This document shows, piece by piece, positions 32,734 to 42,055 of a DNA stretch of 64,000 nucleotides. Origin of the DNA: Cellulophaga lytica DSM 7489. GTDB lineage: Bacteria; Bacteroidota; Bacteroidia; Flavobacteriales; Flavobacteriaceae. The stretch is from NCBI RefSeq assembly GCF_000190595.1, contig NC_015167.1, positions 2,646,001 through 2,710,000 on the forward strand, read 5' to 3'. The first letter of the stretch is position 1. Each line of letters begins with the position of its first letter. The position numbers and the translations under genes are program-made. The notes under the pieces are model-generated. The model made no database searches. It saw nothing but the letters and a program-made list of their open reading frames with translations, and was not told the origin of the DNA.

Positions 32734-35700
32734 ATGCTACCATTATTACAAGCAAATGAAATAAAGCAAGCGGTGGTAGATTATCTAAGATCTACCTTCA
32801 ACTTTGAAGATCCGTTACTGGATCAATCATTTGAAGATTTTCTTTTAAGTGAACAAAAGGGAATGTTTAAAGGCCCGTATATGCAGTTAAGACTGCCTTT
32901 TGATAAGATTGCAACAGATGGAGATAGAGACGCTTTCGCGAAAGCGCTATACGTAAAACCACCTTTTGATCCGTACCATCATCAATTTTTATCCTTTCTC
33001 AAACTATCTACACGTAACGGTCATAAGCCAGAACCTGTAATACTTACCACAGGAACAGGATCTGGTAAAACAGAGAGTTTTTTATTTCCGTTACTAGATT
33101 ATTGCTATCAACATAGAGATAAACCAGGGATAAAAGCCATTATTCTGTATCCTATGAACGCACTAGCAACAGACCAAGCACGTAGGATAGCAGAAGAAAT
33201 TAATGATTTTAATGACGGTGAATTAAAGGGAAAAATACGTGCTGGACTTTTTATAGGAGAAGGAAAAGATAAGGATGGAATACGTGCAACACGTATGAGC
33301 GAGGATCGTATTATAGAAGATCGTAAAACACTTGTAGATGCACCGCCAGATATATTGCTTACCAATTTTAAGATGCTTGATTTTGCATTACTACAAGCAA
33401 GATTTCATAATTTATGGAGCCACAACTTTAAAAATACAGACCTTTTAAAGTTTATAGTACTGGATGAGCTACACACTTATGATGGTGCAAAAGGATCTGA
33501 CGTCGCAAATTTAATACGTCGCTTAAAGCTAAAACTGAAGCTACCTAAAGATCAAATCGTACCTGTAGGAACATCTGCAACAATGGGTGGTGGAGATCAA
33601 GGAAAGCTGGAGCTTGTAGATTTCTTTTCTAAAGTATTTGGAGTAAAAGTTACAACCGATGCGGTTATAGAAGAACAGCGTTTAGAACCAGATGAGTTTT
33701 TTGATGATACTATAGAAGAGCCAGTTATTGATGTTAACCAGATTCAAAAATGTGCTTTTGAGGAGAACGATACCTATTTAAGCTATTTAGAGCGGCAACT
33801 GGTTTTTTGGGGTTATGCAGGTTTATCGCCCAAAGATTTAGGAGATGCACTCAAAAAAAACAAATGGTTTTTTGACTTATTGAAGATCACAAAATCTGAT
33901 GTGGTTGTAATTAAACCAAAGTTAAAGCGATGGAGAGAAAAGATAGGCCTTGAATTAGATGATAAAGAGATTCATTTACTATTTAGCTCCCTACTAGCGC
34001 TCATAACGTATGCGAAAGAACAATCTGGCTCTAAACAGTTTCCTTTTTTATACCTGCAAATCACCTATTGGTTACGCAGTCTTTCAAAAATAGTACGTAA
34101 ACTGCAACCTACCGCAGCTTTTGAATGGGAAAGCGATATGAATCCTAATGATCCTGTAAAATCGTTGCCACCATACTTTTGTAGAGAATGTGGAGGTAGT
34201 GGATGGATAGGTATCAAGAAAGAACAAAATGCGCATTTTGAGGACGATTTATCTAGAACACGCCAGCAACTAATGGCGCATAGTCAAAACAAGAATTTAT
34301 ACTTTATTAGTAGCCTTGAAGACCGGAAGTATCAAGAAGTTTATGCTTCTGACTATACGCACTCTGGAGATGCGATAGATGGCTATTTGCATCCACATTC
34401 CCTAAGTATTTATGATAATTACGAGAGTAACGATTATTTTAAAATACTAGGAACACGTATAGTTGATGGTAATAGAATAGATAAAATCTGTCCTCATTGC
34501 AATTCTCGTAACACACTAGCACTTATAGGAACAGGTGTCCCTACCTTAGAGTCCATAGCAACAGCGCAGGTACTTGCTACAGCAACAGATCCTACTAAAG
34601 ATGGGCAACGTAAGTTACTTGCTTTTACAAATGGAGTTCAAGACGCAGCACATCAAGCCGGTTTTATAGAAAATAGAAACTTTCGCTTTGGTATGCGCCA
34701 CGCTATACAAGCAGTTTTGAAAGATGTAAAAGAGCCTATTACACTACCACAGGTGTATGAACGATTTATAGAACACTGGAAAGAACATTCAGACGATGAA
34801 GAAACAGGAAATTTAGACGCTTATTATTACAAATTTTTTCCGCCAGATTGTGATGCGAGATTAGAAATAAGCGATTACAGAAATAAGGACGGAAAATTAA
34901 GTAGTGTATTTGATAAAGAGTTTTCTAATAGAATGTCTTGGGAAATATGGTCTGAATTTTCATATAGCGCGATGATAGGTCGTACGCTTGAAAAAACAGG
35001 AGCATCTGCAACCTATTTTGATACAGCAGTAATGAGTGAGGTCTATGACCAAATGAAATATTGGCTCGATGAAAATAAATTAGGAACAGCCATAGATAAA
35101 GAGCCCTTTTTAAAATTCTTAAATGGCTTTTTACATCGACTACGAACAAAAGGAGGTGTAGATCATAAATATCTAAAAAAGTATAGGACAGAGCGTACTA
35201 ACTCATATTTAATAGGACACAGAGGTAATGTAAACAAACAATACTTTTTAATGAAAAACTTTGGGCCATCATCAAGACTGCCTAAATTTTTAGCGCTTGC
35301 AAATGGTGCAAATACAAGAGCTTTTGATGTTGTTCAAACAACTACTAAGGATAACTGGTTTAGCGCTTATTTTAAAAAGTGCTTTCAAGAGATTATTCAA
35401 GAAGAGACCGTTTTAATAAATGATTTTTATGCCCAGTTGTTAGACTACCTAGATGCTAATAAAATATTAGATAAACGCGTTGCAGCTGGTGTTACAAACT
35501 ATGGGTTGTCTGAAAATAGCATTTATTTGAGTCCAAATGTTGTTCATTATGAATGTTCTCATTGCGGTAATCAAATTAATACTGGTGCAGCACAAGCATC
35601 ATTAGTAAGTGGGATGAAGTGTCTACAATACCGTTGTAAAGGACAGTATGAAGCTGCAGAAAACTCCCAGTTAGATTATTATCGTATGGTTTATAATCGT

Positions 35701-38700
35701 GGACGCTCGTTACGAATTTTCGCAAAAGATCATACTGGGCTTATAGATAGAAATGAGCGTGAAAAACTAGAGTATGATTTTAAAAGACAACCTAAACAAG
35801 ATAGTACAAACGTATTAGTAGCGACCTCTACATTAGAGATGGGTATAGATATAGGTGATCTAAATGTGACTTTTAACTCTTCCTTACCGCCTGAAACAGC
35901 TAATTATTTACAACGTATAGGACGTGCAGGAAGATCTAGTGGTACGTCAATGATTTTGAATCTTGCAGGACGTGATGCTCACGATTTATATTACTTTCAA
36001 GACCCTCAAGATATGATGAGTGGGCAAATAAAAACTCCATCGTGTTATTTAGAAGCTAAAGATATTTTAAAGCGACACTTTATGGCTTTTTGCTTTGATC
36101 ATTGGGCTTCAATGGATCCTGAGGAAAATAATATACCTCCAATGGTGAGAGTATTGAGATTGAAATCTCTAAAACCAGGTGATCCTAATTTCTTATTTCA
36201 AAAAATAGCTACACACATAGAGAATAATAAAACCTTACTTTATGATTTATTTGTTGAGCAATACAAGGAACAGTTAGGTGATAATTCTAAAAGCCTTGCT
36301 TCTATTTTTGAAGATTTAAGTTCTGGACGTTTTATTAATAGATTGACTTGTTTACATAAGAATTTACTGGATGAGATAGAGTATTATCAAGAGAAGATAA
36401 AACTTGTAAACAAGAGACTTAAAGCACTACCGGAGACAGGTAATGAAACGGTAATCCTTAAAAATGAGAAAAGAGCTTTGTCTAGTGCTATTTATAATAT
36501 TAATAGGCGTAATGTAATTGAGTATTTAACGAACGTAGGTGTTTTACCTAACTACGCTTTTCCAGAAACTGGAGTAACCTTAAATGCACAAATTAAAAGA
36601 AAGAAAGAAGTAGATGGGAAAACTGAATATAAATATGAAGACTTTAGCGAAATAGTACGACCGAGTTCATCTGCATTAACAGAATTGGCTCCTGCGAACA
36701 TATTCTATTCTCAGGGTCATAAACTGAAGTCTGAAGGTTTAGAGATCAAGTCTCAAGAAGATTATGAAGAGCATCGTTTTTGTAGTAACTGTAATCACGT
36801 AAAGAAAGAAATTGATGTAGAGGAAAATGAACAATCTCAATGCCCAGTTTGTGGTCACGGCTCTTGGTCTAGCTTAAATAACAGAAAATTTCTTGTAAAA
36901 CTTCAAGGTGTTTTATCTGTAAATGATAAAGAACGTTCAAAAATCACAGATTCTTCAGATGATAGAGAGCGACATTTTTATCAAAAATCGGTACATATCA
37001 AGATTAATCAATCATCTTCTCAAGGTGCACACGTCTTAAAGAGAGTGCCATTTGGAATCGAGTTTTTTCAAGACGTAGACTACTTAGAGATAAATACAGG
37101 TATTAGGGAAGAAGGCTTTTTTGGTACAAGGGAAATTGAAATCAATGGAGAAAAACACCCACAAGTAGGATTTGTAGTTTGTAAAACGTGTGGAAAATCT
37201 ACAGAACGTTCATTGTCAGCAAGAGAATTAAACAATAGAGATAGAGCCTACCACTTCCCTTATTGTTCTAACCGAGAAGTGTTGTACGCCGATCAATCTG
37301 ATGATGTTTTTAATGAAATTTATTTGTATCGTAAATTTAATACTGAAGCCTTATCAATACTGCTTCCTGTTGAAGATTTTAGATCTGAAGAGCGTATAGC
37401 TTTATTTAAAGCAGGTCTTAAGTTAGGTTTGAAAGAATATTTTAAAGGTCGTCCGGATCATATCCTAATTAGAGAGAATGAAATATTTAATAAGACGACT
37501 AATAGAAAAGATCGATATCTGGTTTTCTATGAAACTATTCCTGGAGGGACAGGCTATTTATCAAAGCTTTTTGACACTACAGTTTTTACTAAAATTTTAG
37601 AAAAGGCTTATGAACGTATTGCTTTCTGTTCGTGTAAGCAAGAAGGAAAGGATGGATGTTATAGATGTATTTATACTTACGGTAACCAATATGAGAGAAC
37701 CATCTTAAGCCGTACTGAAGCAGAGGAGTTATTTTCTAATATACTAGAAAAGACTGATGAGTGGAATAGTATAGAAAGCCTACAGAATGTAAGTACGTTT
37801 GGAAATAATGAAGAGTCAGACTTAGAATGGAAGTTTAAAGGACTTCTCGAAGAATTTGCAAATAAGTTTTCAGGTTCAACTTTTGAGTCTGACAATGAGA
37901 TGGGACTTAAAATTTACAAACTTAAGCTCGCTTATTATGGTAATGAAATTGTTTACAAAGTATATCCTCAAAATCTCAATAGGTGGCTTTTTGGTATCGA
38001 GAAGAAAACACGTCCTGATTTTGTTTTAAAATGTGTTGGACTTACTAAAAATGGTAAGAAATTTACGCTAGACGAATTAGAAACCATAAAGGATATTGTA
38101 ATATATCTTGACGGTTATGAGTATCACGCTAGTGAAAATCATAGCGATCGTTTTCCTAAAGATTTAGAAATAAGAAATAGTATTATCAATTCTGGCAGAT
38201 ATAATCAGTGGGTATTTACTTGGAGTGATTTTGCAGAGTCTATATTTAATGATAAAGATGCTATAGGGCTTAAACAAGACGAGAAATTTATAGTTGGTAA
38301 ATTTTTTCTGAAACATAGTTCTTTTAAAGAATATGATTTTAGAGACGTTTATTATAATAATAATGCGACGCGATTTTTTCAACTTCTTATAAATCCTATT
38401 ACCGTAGTCGATAATAAAAATTGGTCAAGTCTTGCCGTATTTAGCTTTCAAAGTAAGATGATGGGGGTTTCTTACAGTCCCGAAAATGTTGAGCAAATAA
38501 TTGAGACGAGAAGTATCAAAGATATTGAAAAGGGAACCTTAAAGCTAACTAATTATATTCACGCAGATGATTTACAATTGAAAGACGAAGCTAGTTTTGG
38601 TTTGTTTATTCGTCCAGAAGATTTTAAACTTAAAGGCTATGGTTATTATAAAGCTGTACCGTTTTGGGATAAAGAAAATTGGGCTTTATTCTGGAGGTTT

Positions 38701-39039
38701 TACAATCTAACACAATTTCATAATATAGAGGTATACTCTTTTGATAAAGAGATTAAAAAAGAGGTTTCTATAATACAAGGAGCTGTAAGCGAAAAGACAT
38801 TACTAAATTTCTCGGAAGAATTGCACGATATTGTCAAGTTATTCGCTAAGAATGGTTTTGATTTTAATACAGATACAGATTTTGATTTAATGGATAATGA
38901 TGTGATTTTAGCATCTGCCGAATTAGGCTCTCACGATAAAAAAATAGTTGTTAGTCCTTTTGATTCAGAATCAGAAAAAATATTTATTACAAATGGATAT
39001 CAGGTTTTTACTCCTGACAATTTTAAATTAGAAAAATAA
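32734..39039 (+). CDS. Giant DEAD/H helicase with DUF1998 and possible nuclease domain (DrmA-DrmB / DruE-like)
   Basis: 2101 residues. The SF2 helicase has Walker A TTGTGSGKTES near 106, DELHTYDGAKGSD near 243, late motifs TLEMGIDIGD near 1032 and QRIGRAGRS near 1059. Several Cys pairs follow the pattern of zinc knuckles (CRECGG near 482, CPHC near 586, CSHC near 940, CSNC and CPVC near 1350-1372). The DUF1998 part has VCKTCGK near 1482, FYETIPGGTGYLSKLF near 1599 and CSCKQEGKDGCYRC near 1634. A C-terminal segment, RPDFVLK near 1758 and IVIYLDGYEYHA near 1788, resembles Vsr-type PD-(D/E)XK nucleases. Separate DrmA and DrmB would cover the first two parts, while Druantia DruE has them fused. 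Confidence 0.85.
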   Translation: MLPLLQANEIKQAVVDYLRSTFNFEDPLLDQSFEDFLLSEQKGMFKGPYMQLRLPFDKIATDGDRDAFAKALYVKPPFDPYHHQFLSFLKLSTRNGHKPEPVILTTGTGSGKTESFLFPLLDYCYQHRDKPGIKAIILYPMNALATDQARRIAEEINDFNDGELKGKIRAGLFIGEGKDKDGIRATRMSEDRIIEDRKTLVDAPPDILLTNFKMLDFALLQARFHNLWSHNFKNTDLLKFIVLDELHTYDGAKGSDVANLIRRLKLKLKLPKDQIVPVGTSATMGGGDQGKLELVDFFSKVFGVKVTTDAVIEEQRLEPDEFFDDTIEEPVIDVNQIQKCAFEENDTYLSYLERQLVFWGYAGLSPKDLGDALKKNKWFFDLLKITKSDVVVIKPKLKRWREKIGLELDDKEIHLLFSSLLALITYAKEQSGSKQFPFLYLQITYWLRSLSKIVRKLQPTAAFEWESDMNPNDPVKSLPPYFCRECGGSGWIGIKKEQNAHFEDDLSRTRQQLMAHSQNKNLYFISSLEDRKYQEVYASDYTHSGDAIDGYLHPHSLSIYDNYESNDYFKILGTRIVDGNRIDKICPHCNSRNTLALIGTGVPTLESIATAQVLATATDPTKDGQRKLLAFTNGVQDAAHQAGFIENRNFRFGMRHAIQAVLKDVKEPITLPQVYERFIEHWKEHSDDEETGNLDAYYYKFFPPDCDARLEISDYRNKDGKLSSVFDKEFSNRMSWEIWSEFSYSAMIGRTLEKTGASATYFDTAVMSEVYDQMKYWLDENKLGTAIDKEPFLKFLNGFLHRLRTKGGVDHKYLKKYRTERTNSYLIGHRGNVNKQYFLMKNFGPSSRLPKFLALANGANTRAFDVVQTTTKDNWFSAYFKKCFQEIIQEETVLINDFYAQLLDYLDANKILDKRVAAGVTNYGLSENSIYLSPNVVHYECSHCGNQINTGAAQASLVSGMKCLQYRCKGQYEAAENSQLDYYRMVYNRGRSLRIFAKDHTGLIDRNEREKLEYDFKRQPKQDSTNVLVATSTLEMGIDIGDLNVTFNSSLPPETANYLQRIGRAGRSSGTSMILNLAGRDAHDLYYFQDPQDMMSGQIKTPSCYLEAKDILKRHFMAFCFDHWASMDPEENNIPPMVRVLRLKSLKPGDPNFLFQKIATHIENNKTLLYDLFVEQYKEQLGDNSKSLASIFEDLSSGRFINRLTCLHKNLLDEIEYYQEKIKLVNKRLKALPETGNETVILKNEKRALSSAIYNINRRNVIEYLTNVGVLPNYAFPETGVTLNAQIKRKKEVDGKTEYKYEDFSEIVRPSSSALTELAPANIFYSQGHKLKSEGLEIKSQEDYEEHRFCSNCNHVKKEIDVEENEQSQCPVCGHGSWSSLNNRKFLVKLQGVLSVNDKERSKITDSSDDRERHFYQKSVHIKINQSSSQGAHVLKRVPFGIEFFQDVDYLEINTGIREEGFFGTREIEINGEKHPQVGFVVCKTCGKSTERSLSARELNNRDRAYHFPYCSNREVLYADQSDDVFNEIYLYRKFNTEALSILLPVEDFRSEERIALFKAGLKLGLKEYFKGRPDHILIRENEIFNKTTNRKDRYLVFYETIPGGTGYLSKLFDTTVFTKILEKAYERIAFCSCKQEGKDGCYRCIYTYGNQYERTILSRTEAEELFSNILEKTDEWNSIESLQNVSTFGNNEESDLEWKFKGLLEEFANKFSGSTFESDNEMGLKIYKLKLAYYGNEIVYKVYPQNLNRWLFGIEKKTRPDFVLKCVGLTKNGKKFTLDELETIKDIVIYLDGYEYHASENHSDRFPKDLEIRNSIINSGRYNQWVFTWSDFAESIFNDKDAIGLKQDEKFIVGKFFLKHSSFKEYDFRDVYYNNNATRFFQLLINPITVVDNKNWSSLAVFSFQSKMMGVSYSPENVEQIIETRSIKDIEKGTLKLTNYIHADDLQLKDEASFGLFIRPEDFKLKGYGYYKAVPFWDKENWALFWRFYNLTQFHNIEVYSFDKEIKKEVSIIQGAVSEKTLLNFSEELHDIVKLFAKNGFDFNTDTDFDLMDNDVILASAELGSHDKKIVVSPFDSESEKIFITNGYQVFTPDNFKLEK

Positions 39040-39040
39040 G

Positions 39041-41119
39041 ATGAATAACGCCATAAAATTGTTCATACACGACTCCTTTTTTGATGCTTTCTCTGTACTA
39101 CCTAGAAAGATACAGAAGAAGACTAGGGAGTTTATGAAAAAGTTTAAAGAAGACCCTAAATCTAGTGCCATCAATTATGAAAAGATAAATACATTTAAAG
39201 ATCAGTCTCTTCGGACGGTAAGAATAGATCAAAAATACCGTGCTATTATACAAGCTCCAGAGGAAGGTAATGGATTTCATTTACTATGGGTTGACAATCA
39301 CGATGAAGCAATGGATTGGGCTAAGAATAAAGTTTTTGAATGGAATGCGAGTACGCAATCATTTCAAATGTATGACCGCCCTAAAAACCAAACTAAACCT
39401 GTGTCAACTAACGTCACCGTAAAAGATGCAGCCTCACTTTATACATCATATTCAGACGATCAACTGACTAGTATTGGTGTGCCTAAAGACCTTATTGGAT
39501 TGGTTAAAAGCATCGAGCGCGTTGAACATTTAGAAAGTTATGCTTCCAATCTTCCATCAGATGTTTATGAGTATTTATACTACTTGTCTGAAGGAATTTC
39601 ATTAGAAGATATTCTTGAAGAAATAGAGGCTGGTAAAGTATCAGATGACAATACCTTGAGTCCTAATGCTCAGAAGAATGTATACGTGCTTACAGATGAT
39701 GCAGAGCTTGAAAATATATTATCTGGAGATTTCGAAAAATGGAAATTATTTCTGCATCCATCACAGCGTTCTATAGCTTATGGAGAGTTTAAAGGTCCTC
39801 TTAAAGTCACTGGAAGCGCGGGTACAGGTAAAACAGTCTGTGCTTTACATAGAGCTAAGTATTTATCGCAAAAATTAGAATCATTTGATAAGCCAATTCT
39901 TTTTACAACATTTACTAAAAGCTTGACGCAGTATTTAAGTACAGTAACTGAAAAATTTAGTATACCTGATAGTGAAATAGTAATTTCAAATATCGACAAA
40001 CTAATCTTTGAATTGGCACGTGAATTTAAAGTAATTGATGAGTCGTCGGGAATGATTAATAGTAGCCAAGAGCTAGAACTGTGGAAAGAGATTATTGAAT
40101 TTAATCCATCTACTTTTGATGAAAAGTTTCTTCAGGATGAATACAACGATGTGATTTTAGCAAATTCAGTAAAATCGGTTAATGAATATTATAAAACTTC
40201 TCGAGTTGGTCGCTCTGTTAGAATAGGTCGCCAAGATAAAACTCAAATTTGGGAGCTTTGCGAAGAGTTTATAAAGTCTAAGGAATCAAACTATACTAAA
40301 TTTGAGTTGTGTAATTTATTAATTGCATATTTTAGTAGCATTAGCGAGAAGCCTTTTTCTCATATTATTTGCGATGAAATTCAAGACTTTTCAAATTTAG
40401 AATTATCATTATTAAGAGTTTTAGTAAATGAAAAAGAGGATGATTTGTTCTTGGTAGGAGATCCTTTTCAGAATATTTATGGAAGAAGAATTAATTTTTC
40501 TAAATCAGGTATTCACATTCGTGGTCGTAGATCTAGAAAATTAAAAGTTAACTATAGAACTACAGAAGAAATAAAAAAGAGAGCTGTAAGTATATTGTTA
40601 AATACGGAGTACGATGATTTTGATGGAGAAAAAGAAACAAATACTGGTTACGTGAGTTTAATGCACGGTTCAGACCCTACCTATAAAGTTTTTGCTAGTC
40701 CTGAAGCGGAGGATCAGTATATTTCAGAGCAGATAGAGACATTACTCCTTGATGATAGTGTAAACCCGAGTGATATCTGTATCGCAAGTAGAACAAATCG
40801 CTTAGTAGATGAAAGCAAGAAATTGCTTAACGAGATCCAACAAAAGTTTTCTGATATTAAAGCTACAATACGATCAAATGATTCAATTGTAGTGTCAACT
40901 TTTCATAATTTAAAAGGTCACGAATTCAAGCATTTATTTGTAAGAGGCTTTAGTAAGGATTATGTGCCATTTAGGCATCCTGGTTTTGATATTTATTCTG
41001 ATATTCAGAAAAAAGAATATCTTAAGAAAGAAAAATCACTTTACTACGTAGTTTTCTCACGAGCAATTCAAACATTAATAATTACTGGTGTTGGCGAGAA
41101 ATCAGATTGGATAGTTTGA
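39041..41119 (+). CDS. RelE/ParE-like domain fused to UvrD-type helicase
   Basis: 692 residues. The first 105 residues resemble RelE-family toxins: FFDAFSVLPRKIQKKTREF, then LRTVRIDQKYRAIIQ and LLWVDNHDEAMDWAKNK. The UvrD/PcrA-like helicase follows: Walker A GSAGTGKTVCALHRA near 257, Walker B ICDEIQDFSNLE near 443, GDPFQNIYGRR near 470, VSTFHNLKGHEFKHL near 618 and YYVVFSRAIQTL near 667. The fusion is widespread and the RelE-like part may act as an RNA- or DNA-binding module. The gene begins 1 nt after the giant helicase stop and is the last gene of the operon. Confidence 0.87.
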   Translation: MNNAIKLFIHDSFFDAFSVLPRKIQKKTREFMKKFKEDPKSSAINYEKINTFKDQSLRTVRIDQKYRAIIQAPEEGNGFHLLWVDNHDEAMDWAKNKVFEWNASTQSFQMYDRPKNQTKPVSTNVTVKDAASLYTSYSDDQLTSIGVPKDLIGLVKSIERVEHLESYASNLPSDVYEYLYYLSEGISLEDILEEIEAGKVSDDNTLSPNAQKNVYVLTDDAELENILSGDFEKWKLFLHPSQRSIAYGEFKGPLKVTGSAGTGKTVCALHRAKYLSQKLESFDKPILFTTFTKSLTQYLSTVTEKFSIPDSEIVISNIDKLIFELAREFKVIDESSGMINSSQELELWKEIIEFNPSTFDEKFLQDEYNDVILANSVKSVNEYYKTSRVGRSVRIGRQDKTQIWELCEEFIKSKESNYTKFELCNLLIAYFSSISEKPFSHIICDEIQDFSNLELSLLRVLVNEKEDDLFLVGDPFQNIYGRRINFSKSGIHIRGRRSRKLKVNYRTTEEIKKRAVSILLNTEYDDFDGEKETNTGYVSLMHGSDPTYKVFASPEAEDQYISEQIETLLLDDSVNPSDICIASRTNRLVDESKKLLNEIQQKFSDIKATIRSNDSIVVSTFHNLKGHEFKHLFVRGFSKDYVPFRHPGFDIYSDIQKKEYLKKEKSLYYVVFSRAIQTLIITGVGEKSDWIV

Positions 41120-41199
41120 TTTAATTTTATTGATGTTACCAATTTTTATAGGTGTTGAGTAACACTACATAAACCAAATAATAGAAGGTCATTAGGTTT

Positions 41200-41883
41200 T
41201 TAACCTCTTTTGTCTTTAGTGTTGCTATCAAAACTAAGTAGGTTGAACATAGACCGCATACGGGAGCGAACACGTTCTCCATAACGTTCTTCAATTTCTA
41301 CAGCATTAAGATTTGTTGTAATATGAGTTAAGATATCTTTTTGTTTAAAAACCTCATATCTTGATATGAGAATTTCGCCCATTACATTGCAATCTTTACC
41401 GTAATGCCTTCCAATGTGCTCAACACCTAAATCATCAAAGCAGTATGCTTTATTATCGCTATAATCTTCAATCATTTTGAATCCTATACCATTAAAACCA
41501 AAAACGATATTGCGACACGGAATAAAATTGTAAGTTTTTTTATGAGGAACAAGATGAGGTAATAGACGCATCAGCGTCGTTTTACCACAACCTACTGGAC
41601 CAGATAAGAGTATGCCTTTTTTAGTATCAATATTTAGTTTCTTACAATACTCGTGATCTTGAATGAAGTAGCTTGCCAGCTCAAGTAATAACTCGTGATC
41701 CTCTTTGTAGATTTTGAAATTCTTGCCGAAGCATAATTTCCCTTTTGCATCTAGGTAGTTAAGTATCTTAGGAAAATCGTAATTGATGGCTTTGCCATTA
41801 AAACTACCTAATTCAAACTGTGTGGCGCCTTCAATAAGTATGTGTGGTGCCTTTGGATTAAATATTGTTTCTGATTGCTTCAT
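41200..41883 (-). CDS. P-loop AAA ATPase, DnaC/IstB-like
   Basis: 227 residues. Walker A is GILLSGPVGCGKTTLM near residues 90-105, Walker B is AYCFDDLGVEHI near 145, and the arginine-rich end ERYGERVRSRMRSMFNLL is typical of DnaC/IstB-like loaders. Such genes accompany mobile elements of Bacteroidota next to the integrase and may assist replication or excision. The start overlaps the stop of the small gene before it (ATGA). It converges with the defence operon across an 80-bp gap that shows nothing of note. Confidence 0.8.
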   Translation of the reverse strand: MKQSETIFNPKAPHILIEGATQFELGSFNGKAINYDFPKILNYLDAKGKLCFGKNFKIYKEDHELLLELASYFIQDHEYCKKLNIDTKKGILLSGPVGCGKTTLMRLLPHLVPHKKTYNFIPCRNIVFGFNGIGFKMIEDYSDNKAYCFDDLGVEHIGRHYGKDCNVMGEILISRYEVFKQKDILTHITTNLNAVEIEERYGERVRSRMRSMFNLLSFDSNTKDKRG

Positions 41884-42053
41884 AGCGGTTGATTATAATC
41901 TTTGTTTCTAACTGTGTGTAGGTTGTCTCTGATTTGGGACTGCTGTTTATCATTTGTTTTCGCATCTCGACTGCGCTCGATATGACTTGTTCGAACTGAT
42001 ATTTCCATATGTTTCAGCATCCAATTTTTAGCGGAAGCGTGCCAATTTTCCAT
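41880..42053 (-). CDS. Small basic protein, 57 aa, coupled to the ATPase gene
   Basis: 57 residues from the ATG at 42053, 2 nt after the stop of the upstream gene. The stop overlaps the ATG of the ATPase gene. Residues NWHASAKNWMLKHMEISVRT are followed by a segment encoded by a genomic palindromic repeat (ERSRDAKTND), so the C-terminal half may be recent. The two-sided coupling suggests that the frame is translated. No domain is recognised. Confidence 0.5.
   Translation of the reverse strand: MENWHASAKNWMLKHMEISVRTSHIERSRDAKTNDKQQSQIRDNLHTVRNKDYNQPL
41965..41981. repeat. Palindromic Bacteroidota repeat within a coding frame
   Basis: TCTCGACTGCGCTCGAT, a near-palindrome (TCGA-CTGCGC-TCGA) of a REP-like type frequent between genes in Bacteroidota. 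Here it lies inside the 57-residue frame and supplies its Ser/Arg-rich codons. Confidence 0.55.
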
Positions 42054-42055
42054 TT

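Noticed and set aside
22935..41119. BREX system
   Set aside because: A large methyltransferase of PglX-like size is present, but no PglZ-type phosphatase, BrxC-type ATPase or BrxL/Lon was found.
22935..41119. Canonical DISARM class 1
   Set aside because: No separate DUF1998 protein and no PLD nuclease (DrmC) gene; the helicase and DUF1998 regions are one chain.
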